DNA of 35,163 bases. Source: Acidimicrobiaceae bacterium. Lineage in GTDB: Bacteria > Actinomycetota > Acidimicrobiia > Acidimicrobiales > RAAP-2. Below the pieces are notes generated by a model. The model saw nothing but the letters and a program-made list of their open reading frames with translations. It ran no database searches and was not told where the DNA came from. The stretch covers positions 1-35,163 of the forward strand of contig DAHVAJ010000070.1 of assembly GCA_027314705.1 (NCBI GenBank), read 5' to 3'. Positions 23,594 through 31,303 of this stretch are shown in pieces (position 1 is the stretch's first letter; every line of letters starts with the position of its first letter). A program made the translations under genes and the position numbers.

Positions 23594-23599
23594 ACTGTA
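23594..23599 (-). promoter_or_regulatory. -10 hexamer TACAGT, leaderless start of the S51-like gene
   Basis: TACAGT (minus strand) ends 7 nt before the ATG. Confidence 0.55.
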
Positions 23600-23603
23600 G
23601 GGT

Positions 23604-23641
23604 CCGCCGGCTCCGGTGGCGGACCCCGCGGGAGCCGGCGG
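23604..23641 (-). terminator. 11-bp perfect hairpin after the alpha/beta hydrolase gene
   Basis: CCGCCGGCTCC (23604-23614) and GGAGCCGGCGG (23631-23641) pair perfectly around a 16-nt loop, starting 12 nt beyond the hydrolase stop. It also lies immediately upstream of the S51-like promoter and would insulate the two genes. Confidence 0.55.
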
Positions 23642-23653
23642 TCCCCGCAGCCG

Positions 23654-24901
23654 CTAGCCGGACGGGCTGGCTGCGGACCGGTGCATGAGGAACCCCATGG
23701 CGTCGCAGACTTCAGTGGCCAGGGCCAGGCAGTCGGGCACCACGCCCATGCCGAAGAAGCCGTGGACCTGGTCGGCGTAGGAGGTGTCGATCACCTCCAC
23801 CCCGGCGGCCCGGAGCGCCTCGGCGTAGGCAGCTCCTTCGTCGCGCAACGGGTCGAAGCCGGCCGTGACCACGAGGGCGGGCGCCGCTCCGCTGTGGTCG
23901 GGGGCCAGGAGGGGCGAGGCGCGGGGCTCCTCCCGGAGGGAGGCGTCCGGCAGGTAGAGGTTCCGGAAGGTCTCCATCCCCTCCCGGGTCAGGAAGAACC
24001 CGTCGGCGAAGGTCCGGACGGACTCGGTGGCCAGGCGGGCGTCGACGGTGGGGTAGACGAGGCCCTGGGCCACCGGTGGCGGCACGTCTTCGGCGGCCGC
24101 GGGTCGGCCGGGCCTCGTCTCGAGGGCGACCACGGCGGCCAGGTTGCCGCCGGCGCTGTCCCCCATGACCCCCACCCGCCCGGGGGCGCATCCGAGCTCG
24201 GCATGGTGGCGATGCACCCAGGCGTAGGCGGCCAGGCAGTCCTCGACCGCGGCCGGGTAGGGATGCTCGGGGGCGAGACGGTAGTCCACCGCCACCACCA
24301 CGCACCCCGTGGTGGCGGCCAGCAGGCGGCAGCTGCCGTCGTGGGAGTCGAGGTCGCCCACGACCCACCCGCCGCCGTGGAAGTAGACGATGGCCGACGG
24401 TCGGCCGGCGTCGCGGCCGACCCCGACCCCGAACCGGCGGTAGACGCGCACCGGCAGGTCCGGTCCGCCCTCGGGGCCGGGGATGCGCCGCCCCACGGCG
24501 TGCACGTCGGTGCGCGACGGCATGGCCCACCTGGCCGTCTGCACGAAGGCGGCGCGGTTGGCCACCGGATCGGCGGCCGACGCTCCTCCGGTCGACCGGT
24601 CCAGGAGGTCGGTGAGCTCCAGCAGGGCCTGGACCCCGGGATGGAGGACACGCCCGTCTCTGACGACGGGGCCCTTGCGGGTACCCACCGCGGCGACGAG
24701 CCCCGGATGGGAGACCAGGGCGGCGAGGAGGCGGCCCGGCACGGACCAACGCTCGCGGCCCCGCTGCAGCCGACGGTCGTAGAGGGCGCGCCGGCGAAGC
24801 CCGGCCCGGGGCCGGCCGGGCCCGCCCCGGTGCGACCCACCGGGCGATTCCTCGGGAGTGGGGCCGGTTGCGGACACGGTCGGTGGGGCGCCGTCGTTCA
24901 T
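23654..24901 (-). CDS. Alpha/beta hydrolase, hormone-sensitive-lipase (HSL) type esterase
   Basis: Probable carboxylesterase acting on short or medium acyl esters. The 415-residue product has an unusually long Arg/Gly/Pro-rich N-terminal part (about 100 residues), then the HSL oxyanion motif FHGGGWVVGDLDSHDG (H175), the nucleophile elbow VMGDSAGGNLAAVVAL (S249), and the acid/base region with FDPLRDEG (Asp) and QVHGFFGM (His). The triad is therefore complete. The ATG start follows CACCAT by 6 nt. It is divergent from the 3-hydroxyacyl-CoA dehydrogenase gene; a direct link with that pathway is not evident. Confidence 0.9.
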   Translation of the reverse strand: MNDGAPPTVSATGPTPEESPGGSHRGGPGRPRAGLRRRALYDRRLQRGRERWSVPGRLLAALVSHPGLVAAVGTRKGPVVRDGRVLHPGVQALLELTDLLDRSTGGASAADPVANRAAFVQTARWAMPSRTDVHAVGRRIPGPEGGPDLPVRVYRRFGVGVGRDAGRPSAIVYFHGGGWVVGDLDSHDGSCRLLAATTGCVVVAVDYRLAPEHPYPAAVEDCLAAYAWVHRHHAELGCAPGRVGVMGDSAGGNLAAVVALETRPGRPAAAEDVPPPVAQGLVYPTVDARLATESVRTFADGFFLTREGMETFRNLYLPDASLREEPRASPLLAPDHSGAAPALVVTAGFDPLRDEGAAYAEALRAAGVEVIDTSYADQVHGFFGMGVVPDCLALATEVCDAMGFLMHRSAASPSG

Positions 24902-24907
24902 GCCCCC

Positions 24908-24913
24908 ATGGTG
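24908..24913 (-). promoter_or_regulatory. -10-like hexamer CACCAT before the hydrolase start
   Basis: CACCAT (minus strand) ends 6 nt before the ATG; the GGGGGC spacer is not a plausible Shine-Dalgarno at this distance. Confidence 0.45.
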
Positions 24914-24971
24914 GCGGTCTGCCGCGGTCGGGGCAAGAGGAGCGACCTCGCCGTCCGTGCGCCCACGCCGC

Positions 24972-24977
24972 TAGCAT
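24972..24977 (+). promoter_or_regulatory. -10 hexamer TAGCAT, leaderless start of the hydroxyacyl-CoA dehydrogenase
   Basis: TAGCAT ends 8 nt before the ATG. Confidence 0.55.
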
Positions 24978-24985
24978 GGTCCCTC

Positions 24986-25846
24986 ATGTCGATCGCACGC
25001 GTGGGAATCGTCGGCTCGGGGATCATGGGCTCGGGCATCGCCGAGACGGCGGCCACCGCCGGCTTCGAGGTGGTCCTCCGGTCACGGAGCCAGACCACGG
25101 CGGACGCCACCCTGGCCGCCCTCGAGAAGTCCCTCGACCGCCAGGTCGACAAGGGCAAGCGGACGCCCGAGGAGCGGGACCAGGCCCTGGGCCGGGTCAC
25201 CGGCACCTCCGACCTCGGCGCCCTGAAGGGGGTGGACCTCGTCATCGAGTCGGTCGTCGAGGACCTGGCCGTGAAGAAGGAGCTCTTCAACGAGCTCGAC
25301 CGCATCACCGACGACCACGCCATCCTGGCCACCAACACGTCGACGCTGCCGGTCATCGAACTGGCCATGCAGACGGGCCGGCCGGACCGGGTCTGCGGCA
25401 TCCACTTCTTCAACCCCGCCCCGGTCATGTCGCTCGTCGAGCTGGTCCGCCCGCTCACGGTCTCGGACGAGACCCTGGCTGCGGCCCGGGACTTCGCCGA
25501 GACGTGCGGCAAGAGCCCGGTCGAGGTGAAGGACCAGGCCGGCTTCATCGTCAACGCGCTGCTCTTCCCGTACCTCAACAACGCGGTGCGCCTCTACGAG
25601 CAGGGGGTGGCCTCCCTCGACGACATCGACACGGCCATGAAGGGCGGCTGCGGGTTCCCGATGGGGCCCTTCGCCCTGCTCGACCTGGTGGGCCTGGACA
25701 CCTCGCTCGCCATCCTCGACGCCCTCTACGCGGAGTTCCGCGACCCGAATTACGCCGCCGTTCCCCTGCTGCGCCGGATGGTGGTGGCCGAGCAGCTCGG
25801 ACGCAAGTCGGGCCAGGGCTTCTTCGACTACCACGCCAGGAAGTAG
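24986..25846 (+). CDS. 3-hydroxybutyryl-CoA (3-hydroxyacyl-CoA) dehydrogenase
   Basis: NAD(P)-dependent interconversion of acetoacetyl-CoA and 3-hydroxybutyryl-CoA in the cytoplasm. The 286-residue product has the Rossmann GxGxxG at residues 10-15 (VGIVGSGIMGSGIAETAA), VIESVVEDLAVKKELF, the catalytic H140 and E152 in GIHFFNPAPVMSLVELV, and the C-terminal domain with GFIVNALLFPYLNNAVRLYE and GGCGFPMGPFALLDLVGLD. Length and motifs match Hbd/PaaH-type enzymes. It is 63 nt upstream of ethylmalonyl-CoA mutase on the same strand. That position suggests it provides the C4-CoA intermediate for the ethylmalonyl-CoA route, rather than (or besides) general beta-oxidation. This family makes the (S)-isomer, unlike PhaB. 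Confidence 0.93.
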   Translation: MSIARVGIVGSGIMGSGIAETAATAGFEVVLRSRSQTTADATLAALEKSLDRQVDKGKRTPEERDQALGRVTGTSDLGALKGVDLVIESVVEDLAVKKELFNELDRITDDHAILATNTSTLPVIELAMQTGRPDRVCGIHFFNPAPVMSLVELVRPLTVSDETLAAARDFAETCGKSPVEVKDQAGFIVNALLFPYLNNAVRLYEQGVASLDDIDTAMKGGCGFPMGPFALLDLVGLDTSLAILDALYAEFRDPNYAAVPLLRRMVVAEQLGRKSGQGFFDYHARK

Positions 25847-25897
25847 CCTGCGGACCCGGCCGCGGGCCCCACGGTGTACTCGCCCGGCGCCACCGGC

Positions 25898-25903
25898 CAC
25901 AAT
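25898..25903 (+). promoter_or_regulatory. -10-like hexamer CACAAT before the ethylmalonyl-CoA mutase start
   Basis: CACAAT ends 6 nt before the ATG. The GGAG in the spacer is only 2 nt from the start codon, too close to act as a Shine-Dalgarno. Confidence 0.5.
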
Positions 25904-25909
25904 GGAGCG

Positions 25910-27934
25910 ATGAGCGACGGCGCGCAGGCACGAGGAAGCGACGGAAACCCCCGGGAGGTCCCGGCCCGCGACCGTCCCTGGGTCATGCGGACCTACTCGG
26001 GCCACTCGACGGCCCAAGCCTCCAACGAGCTGTACCGCACCAACCTGGCCAAGGGTCAGACCGGCCTCTCGATCGCCTTCGACCTGCCCACCCAGCTCGG
26101 CTACGACCCCGACGCCCCGGAGGCGGCCGGCGAGGTCGGCAAGGTGGGGGTGCCCGTCGCCCACCTCGGCCACATGGCCGAGCTGCTCGACCAGATCCCC
26201 GTCGAGTCGATGAACACGTCGATGACCATCAACGCCACCGCGGCGTGGCTCCTCGGCCTCTACATCGCCAACGCCGAGGACCGCGGCGTCGACCCGCGTG
26301 TCCTCCAGGGGACCACCCAGAACGACATCGTGAAGGAGTACCTGTCCCGGGGCACCTTCATCTTCCCGCCGCTGCCGAGCCGCCGGCTGACCGTCGACAC
26401 CATCGCCTACACGGTCCGCCACGTCCCCAAGTGGAACCCGATCAACGTCTGCAGCTACCACCTCCAGGAGGCCGGGGCCACCCCCCACCAGGAGGTGGCC
26501 TACGCGCTGGCCACGGCCGTCGGCGTGCTCGACGCGGTGCGTGACTCCGGCCAGATCCCGGACGAGGAGTTCCCGGCCGTGGTCGGGCGCATCTCCTTCT
26601 TCGTCAACGCCGGCGTGCGGTTCGTGGAGGAGACCTGCAAGATGCGGGCCTTCACGGCGCTGTGGGACCGGGTGTGCGCCGAGCGCTACGGCGTCGCCGA
26701 CCCCAAACTCCGACGCATGCGCTACGGCGTCCAGGTGAACTCGCTCGGCCTCACCGAGGCCCAGCCGGAGAACAACGTGCCCCGCATCGTCCTCGAGGCC
26801 CTCGGGGTCACGCTGTCGAAGGACGCCCGGGCCCGGGCCCTCCAGCTCCCGGCCTGGAACGAGGCGCTCGGACTCCCCCGGCCGTGGGACCAGCAGTGGT
26901 CGCTGCGCATCCAGCAGATCCTGGCCTTCGAGTCGGACCTCCTCGAGTACGGCGACATCTTCGACGGGAGCGTGGTCATCGAGAAGAAGACGGGCGAACT
27001 GGCCGACGCGGCGTGGGCCGAGCTCCAGGACGTGCTCGCCCTGGGCGGGGCCTTCGAGGCCATCGACGAGCTGAAGGCCCGCCTGGTGCGCAGCCAGGCC
27101 GAACGGGTCCGCCGCATCGAGACGGGCGAGCTCCAGGTGGTCGGGGTCAACTGCTTCACCGAGACGGCGGAGTCGCCCCTCGCCACCTCGGGCGGCGAGG
27201 GCGGCGCCATCCTCCGGGTGGATCCGGCGGTCGAGACCCAGCTTCGAGCCGACGTCGAGTCCTGGCGGGCCGGGAGGGACCGGGCCGCGGTGCGGCGGGC
27301 CCTCGACGACCTCCGTCGGGCGGCCGAGGGCACCGAGAACGTGATGGCCGCCACCATCGCCCTGGCCCACGCCGGCGGCACGACGGGCGAGTGGGCCGCA
27401 GCCCTGCGCCAGGTCTTCGGCGAGTACCGGGCGCCGACCGGGGTCCGCGGCGGCGTGGGCCAGCGGGGCGCCGAGTTCAGCCACGTCCTGGCCCGCTCCC
27501 GGGCCCTCGCCGAGCGGGCCGGGGGACCGCCCCGCCTGCTCGTGGCCAAGCCCGGCCTCGACGGCCACTCGAACGGGGCAGAGCAGATCGCCGTGGCCGC
27601 CCGGGACGCGGGCTTCGAGGTCGTCTACCAGGGCATCCGGCTCGCCCCTGCCGAGATCGCGGCGGCCGCCCGGGACGAGGACGTCGACGTGGTGGGCATC
27701 TCCATCCTCTCCGGCAGCCACCTCGAGCTGGTGCCCGACGTCGTGGCCCGGCTGCGGGCCGCGGCGGTCGACGCCCCGGTCGTCGTGGGCGGGATCATCC
27801 CGCCCGAGGACGAGCCCGCCCTCCTGGCCGCCGGGGTGGCCCGCGTCTACACGCCGAAGGACTTCGCCATCGGCCAGATGATGGAGGACATGATCGACCT
27901 CGTCGAGCAACACCGGTCGGCGGCCGTGGGGTAG
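25910..27934 (+). CDS. ecm: Ethylmalonyl-CoA mutase (B12-dependent, MeaA/Ecm type)
   Basis: Adenosylcobalamin-dependent rearrangement of (2R)-ethylmalonyl-CoA to methylsuccinyl-CoA. The 674-residue single chain has the mutase barrel starting RPWVMRTYSGHSTAQASNEL, then NLAKGQTGLSIAFDLPTQLG, LQGTTQNDIVKEYLSRGTFI, WNPINVCSYHLQEAGATP, VNSLGLTEAQPENN and LPRPWDQQWSLRIQQILAFE. The C-terminal B12 domain carries DGHSNG (DxHxxG, D551-G556) and GGIIPPED. RPWVMRTYSGHSTAxxSN and WDQQWSLR are characteristic of Ecm/MeaA rather than methylmalonyl-CoA mutase, which has the TRP(R)xYAGFSTAxxSN form. Active-site comparison would settle it. Follows the dehydrogenase gene by 63 nt; ends convergent with the small carboxylase partner. 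Confidence 0.88.
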   Translation: MSDGAQARGSDGNPREVPARDRPWVMRTYSGHSTAQASNELYRTNLAKGQTGLSIAFDLPTQLGYDPDAPEAAGEVGKVGVPVAHLGHMAELLDQIPVESMNTSMTINATAAWLLGLYIANAEDRGVDPRVLQGTTQNDIVKEYLSRGTFIFPPLPSRRLTVDTIAYTVRHVPKWNPINVCSYHLQEAGATPHQEVAYALATAVGVLDAVRDSGQIPDEEFPAVVGRISFFVNAGVRFVEETCKMRAFTALWDRVCAERYGVADPKLRRMRYGVQVNSLGLTEAQPENNVPRIVLEALGVTLSKDARARALQLPAWNEALGLPRPWDQQWSLRIQQILAFESDLLEYGDIFDGSVVIEKKTGELADAAWAELQDVLALGGAFEAIDELKARLVRSQAERVRRIETGELQVVGVNCFTETAESPLATSGGEGGAILRVDPAVETQLRADVESWRAGRDRAAVRRALDDLRRAAEGTENVMAATIALAHAGGTTGEWAAALRQVFGEYRAPTGVRGGVGQRGAEFSHVLARSRALAERAGGPPRLLVAKPGLDGHSNGAEQIAVAARDAGFEVVYQGIRLAPAEIAAAARDEDVDVVGISILSGSHLELVPDVVARLRAAAVDAPVVVGGIIPPEDEPALLAAGVARVYTPKDFAIGQMMEDMIDLVEQHRSAAVG

Positions 27935-28064
27935 CCCCGCCCCGGGGGGCCGTGGTCCGCACCCCGGTCGCCCTTCACCCGGCGGCGGCCCCGGCCGGGC
28001 GTGCCGGCGTGCCGGACGAGTTCGGGCCCGTCGGCCGCCGGTGGGTGGGCTCCCGGTGGGCCGT

Positions 28065-28253
28065 TCAGCCCCCGGACCACGGCCGGTCACGGCGGGCGGT
28101 GGCCGGGCGCGACCACCAGCGCCCGCTGAACCGCCAGGCCGGCGGCCTGGACGCGTCCCGGGCGACGACGACCGCCGGCCGGGGCCAGACCTGGTCGACG
28201 GCCGCGGCCAGCACGGCCAGCACCACCGGTTCGGTCGGCTCGTCCTGGCTCAC
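28065..28253 (-). CDS. Small coupled protein, candidate acyl-CoA carboxylase epsilon subunit
   Basis: Encodes 62 residues starting [20 protein letters not shown] and containing the tryptophan-rich [15 protein letters not shown]. Its GTG overlaps the carboxylase beta-subunit stop by 4 nt (GTGA), so the two are translated in sequence. Actinobacterial acyl-CoA carboxylases use small epsilon subunits (AccE/PccE) encoded directly next to the beta subunit; they are short, poorly conserved and end in a Trp/Arg-rich tail, which fits here. The first half is predicted helical. Assignment rests on context and composition rather than close sequence similarity. Confidence 0.55.
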   Translation of the reverse strand: MSQDEPTEPVVLAVLAAAVDQVWPRPAVVVARDASRPPAWRFSGRWWSRPATARRDRPWSGG

Positions 28254-29806
28254 AGCGGCATGTTCCCGTGCTTGCGCTTGGGCAGGTCCTCGCGCTTGGA
28301 CTCCAGGAGTTCGAGGCTCCTGGCCAGGACCCGACGGGTGTCGGCCGGATCGATGACGTCGTCCACGTACCCCCGTTCGGCCGCCGCGTAGGGGTTGGCG
28401 TACCGCTCGGTGTACTCCTCCACGAGCTCCTTGCGTCGGCCGGCCGGGTCGTCGGCTTCGGCCAGCTCGCGCCGGTAGACGATCTCGACGGCACCCTCCG
28501 GTCCCATCACGGCCAGCTCGGCGGAGGGCCAGGCATAGGCCAGGTCGGCCCCGATCGACTTGGAGTTCATGACCACGTAGGCCCCGCCGTAGGCCTTCCG
28601 GGTGATGATCTGGACGCGGGGCACGGTCGATTCGCAGTAGGCGTAGAGGAGCTTGGCCCCGTGGCGGATGATGCCGCCGTACTCCTGGTCCGTTCCCGGC
28701 ATGAAGCCGGGAACGTCGACGAACGTGACGAGGGGGATGTTGAAGGCGTCGCAGGTGCGCACGAACCGAGCGCCCTTCTCCGAGGCGTCGATGTTCAGCA
28801 CCCCGGCGAGCACCTGGGGCTGGTTGCCCACGATGCCGACGGCCCGTCCGTCGATGCGGGCGAAGCCGCAGACCAGGTTCATCGCCCAGTGGTGGTGGAC
28901 CTCGAAAAACTCGCCGTCGTCGACCACCGCCTCGATGACCTTCTTCATGTCGTAGGGCTGGTTGGGTGACGTGGGCATGAGTTCGGACAGCTCGGGGGTC
29001 GGCCGTTCGGGGTCGTCATCGGTGGCGGCGTGTGGCGCCTCCTCCAGGTTGTTGGAGGGGAGGAAGGAGAGCAGGTACCGGACGTCATCGAGGCAGGCCT
29101 TCTCGTCGGTTGCCACGAACGTGGCCACGCCGGACTTGGTGGCGTGGCTCATGGCGCCGCCGAGCTCCTCGAGGGTGACGTCCTCGCCCGTCACTGTCTT
29201 GACCACGTCCGGCCCGGTGATGAACATGTGGCTCGAGTTCTGGACCATGAAGATGAAGTCGGTCATGGCCGGGCTGTAGACGGCGCCGCCGGCACATGGG
29301 CCGAGGACGACGCTGATCTGGGGGATGACGCCGGAGGCCTGGGCGTTGCGGTGGAAGATGCCCCCGTAGGAGTGGAGGGAGACCACACCCTCCTGGATGC
29401 GGGCGCCGGCACCGTCATTGAGGCCGATCATCGGGACGCCGATGCTGGAGGCGAGGTCCATGACCTTGTGGATCTTCTCGGCGAAGACCTCGCCGAGGGC
29501 GCCGCCGAAGACGGTGAAGTCCTGGCTGAACACGCACACCCTCCGACCGTCCACGGTGCCGAAGCCGGTGATGACGCCGTCGGTGTAGGGCCGGTTCTCT
29601 TCGAGACCCATGCCGTGGGCCCGGTGACGGGCCAACATGTCGAGCTCCTGGAAGGAGCCGTCGTCGAGCAGGTAGTCGATCCGCTCCCGGGCCGTCATCT
29701 TGCCCTTGGCGTGCTGTCGCTCGACGGCGCGCCCGGAGCCGGCATGGAAGGCCTGCTCGCGACGCTGGGCCAGATCCTCGAGCCGTTGGGACATCGTGTG
29801 GTCCAT
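28250..29806 (-). CDS. pccB: Acyl-CoA (propionyl-CoA) carboxylase beta subunit
   Basis: Carboxyltransferase subunit that moves CO2 from biotin to propionyl- or acetyl-CoA, producing methylmalonyl- or malonyl-CoA. The 518-residue product has the two crotonase-like halves: [57 protein letters not shown] in the N-terminal half, and [40 protein letters not shown] and [20 protein letters not shown] in the C-terminal half. Best matched to propionyl-CoA carboxylase-type chains. No biotin-carrying alpha subunit is in the window. The ATG lies 8 nt behind TAGCCT. Coupled to the small downstream ORF. Confidence 0.93.
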   Translation of the reverse strand: MDHTMSQRLEDLAQRREQAFHAGSGRAVERQHAKGKMTARERIDYLLDDGSFQELDMLARHRAHGMGLEENRPYTDGVITGFGTVDGRRVCVFSQDFTVFGGALGEVFAEKIHKVMDLASSIGVPMIGLNDGAGARIQEGVVSLHSYGGIFHRNAQASGVIPQISVVLGPCAGGAVYSPAMTDFIFMVQNSSHMFITGPDVVKTVTGEDVTLEELGGAMSHATKSGVATFVATDEKACLDDVRYLLSFLPSNNLEEAPHAATDDDPERPTPELSELMPTSPNQPYDMKKVIEAVVDDGEFFEVHHHWAMNLVCGFARIDGRAVGIVGNQPQVLAGVLNIDASEKGARFVRTCDAFNIPLVTFVDVPGFMPGTDQEYGGIIRHGAKLLYAYCESTVPRVQIITRKAYGGAYVVMNSKSIGADLAYAWPSAELAVMGPEGAVEIVYRRELAEADDPAGRRKELVEEYTERYANPYAAAERGYVDDVIDPADTRRVLARSLELLESKREDLPKRKHGNMPL

Positions 29807-29814
29807 GGGAGCCG

Positions 29815-29820
29815 AGGCTA
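29815..29820 (-). promoter_or_regulatory. -10 hexamer TAGCCT, leaderless start of the carboxylase beta gene
   Basis: TAGCCT (minus strand) ends 8 nt before the ATG. Confidence 0.5.
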
Positions 29821-29888
29821 CAAGACGCGCCGGGGGGGTCCCGTCAGCGTCGGGACGCCGGTTTCGGGGTCCGGGCGACGGCCGCCGG

Positions 29889-30881
29889 CTACTGGGCCGA
29901 GTTCACCCAGTGGGGGCCGCACCACACGTAGGTGACCGGGTTCTGGCCGGAGGGGCCGAGGTAGCCGGCCACGCTGCGGCCGGTGTAGCGGGCCTCGAGC
30001 GCCGGGTCGCGGTCACCTCGGAAGGAGAACCTGTCGGTGACCGGGGGCCGGGGCCCGGCCGGCCGGGTCGGCTCCCAGGCCTCGATCCGGTACACGGCCT
30101 CGACCAGGTCGCCCACGACGACGGCCGCCCAGCCGGGCGCCCGGTGGGACGCCGGGTCGGTCCACCTGCGGCCGATCTGCCAACCGTGCCGGACCGACTC
30201 GTAGGACGTGTCGGTGCCGGGGCCACCGGGCCGCAGGAGGACGATCCGGTGGGCGCGCTTGATCCGGGCCCGCTCGGCCAGGCCGGCCACCACCGCGGAG
30301 GCCGGGGCCCGCTGGGTGCCCGCCTTGGTGACCTGGGCCAGGCCGAGGGCGTCCACCGTCGCCGCCTCGACCAGGGCGGCCTGCTTGGTGGTGAGCCCGT
30401 GACGCAGGATCTCGATCCGGACGGTCCGGCCGGCCGCTTCGACGGCCCGGATGTGGTCGAGGGCGCGGAAGGCGCCCGGGGGGTCGCCGTCCCCACCCGA
30501 GCGCGCCGCCTCGACGTGCCGGAAGCAGCGGTCCTTGCGGCCGCGCCCGACATAGAACGGTCGCCCCACGGCCGGGTCGACGAGGAGGTAGACGTAGGTG
30601 GCCAGGGCGGACGCCACCCCGGGCGGAAGTCGGGTGCCGGCGGTCCGGTCGGCGGACGATGCCTCCGCTCCGTCCCCTCCGGCGCCGCCACCAGCAAGGC
30701 CGGCGTCGGGCACGGACCGCGGCCGTGCCGGGTCCGGCCGGGGGGTGGCGGGCGGGTCGGGCGTCGCACCGACGGTCTCGCCGGCGGGGGCGTCGGGCAG
30801 CGCGGGAACGCGGCGGGCCGCTCGAGGACCACCGCCGTCCGCTGCACCCGCCGCCGGACGCAGCGGAGCGGCGGCGTCCAT
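29889..30881 (-). CDS. GIY-YIG-like domain protein of unknown function
   Basis: Not assigned a function. The 330-residue product has a Pro/Ala/Gly-rich, probably disordered first 85 residues. A GIY-YIG-type core follows, with Y96-V-Y98 (TYVYLLVDP) and F109-Y-V-G112-R-G ([20 protein letters not shown]), resembling LEM-3-type or phage-like GIY-YIG families. The remainder has [20 protein letters not shown], typical of such proteins, then a C-terminal domain of about 130 residues ending [11 protein letters not shown]. Start uncertain: the ATG has AGGAG 14 nt upstream. A GTG four codons earlier overlaps the last base of the epimerase stop but has the AGGAG only 2 nt away. It sits between epimerase and carboxylase genes, an unexpected place for a nuclease-like fold. 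Confidence 0.75.
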   Translation of the reverse strand: MDAAAPLRPAAGAADGGGPRAARRVPALPDAPAGETVGATPDPPATPRPDPARPRSVPDAGLAGGGAGGDGAEASSADRTAGTRLPPGVASALATYVYLLVDPAVGRPFYVGRGRKDRCFRHVEAARSGGDGDPPGAFRALDHIRAVEAAGRTVRIEILRHGLTTKQAALVEAATVDALGLAQVTKAGTQRAPASAVVAGLAERARIKRAHRIVLLRPGGPGTDTSYESVRHGWQIGRRWTDPASHRAPGWAAVVVGDLVEAVYRIEAWEPTRPAGPRPPVTDRFSFRGDRDPALEARYTGRSVAGYLGPSGQNPVTYVWCGPHWVNSAQ

Positions 30882-30892
30882 CGGGGGGTCCA

Positions 30893-31303
30893 CTACTCCT
30901 GTACGAGCTCGATGAGCGTGCCGAACGCACCCCTGGGATGGACGAAGGCCACGGTCGTCCCCCGGGACCCGGGTCGGGGGACCTGGTCGATGACCTGGCC
31001 GCCGTGGTCCTTCACCGACTGGAGGGCCTCGGCGCAGTCGACCACCCGGTAGCCGACGTGGTGGATGCCCGGGCCCTTCTTCTCGAGGTACCCGGCCACC
31101 GGCGAGGACTCGCTCGTCGGGGTCAGCAGCTGGATGTAGCTGTCGGCCACCTTCAAGAGCGCCTCCTCCACGCCGTCGGAGTCGATCCGCTCGCGGTGGG
31201 CGACCGTGGCGCCGAAGGTCTCCTCGTAGTAGGTCACCGCGGCGTCGAGGTCGGGGACGGCGATGGCCACGTGGTCGATCTCGGTGAGCAGGGGACGGGT
31301 CAT
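30893..31303 (-). CDS. mce: Methylmalonyl-CoA / ethylmalonyl-CoA epimerase
   Basis: Racemises the C2 centre of (2S)- and (2R)-methylmalonyl-CoA, and in the ethylmalonyl-CoA pathway also ethylmalonyl-CoA. The 136-residue product is a two-module vicinal-oxygen-chelate fold. It carries the metal ligands expected for the family: H11 (IDHVAIAVPDL), Q58 (IQLLTP), H82 (GIHHVGYRV) and E132 (LIELVQ). Its ATG overlaps the ccr stop (ATGA, 31300-31303), so it is translated with Ccr, whose (2S)-ethylmalonyl-CoA product must be epimerised before Ecm can use it. Full length. Assignment is firm; dual specificity is inferred from the coupling. Confidence 0.94.
   Translation of the reverse strand: MTRPLLTEIDHVAIAVPDLDAAVTYYEETFGATVAHRERIDSDGVEEALLKVADSYIQLLTPTSESSPVAGYLEKKGPGIHHVGYRVVDCAEALQSVKDHGGQVIDQVPRPGSRGTTVAFVHPRGAFGTLIELVQE

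Noticed and set aside
25904-25909. GGAG before ecm (and before the thioesterase at 10402) as Shine-Dalgarno
   Set aside because: Only 2 nt separate GGAG from the start codon, too short for normal initiation; the -10 hexamer spacing fits leaderless initiation better.
27935-28064. Hairpins between the convergent mutase and small carboxylase-partner genes
   Set aside because: Several short GC-rich pairings are possible but none is clearly better than expected for such DNA, so no terminator was called.
25082-28090. 1002-codon open frame on the minus strand opposite the dehydrogenase and mutase genes
   Set aside because: Shadow frame of two well-recognised genes; low-complexity composition and no motif.
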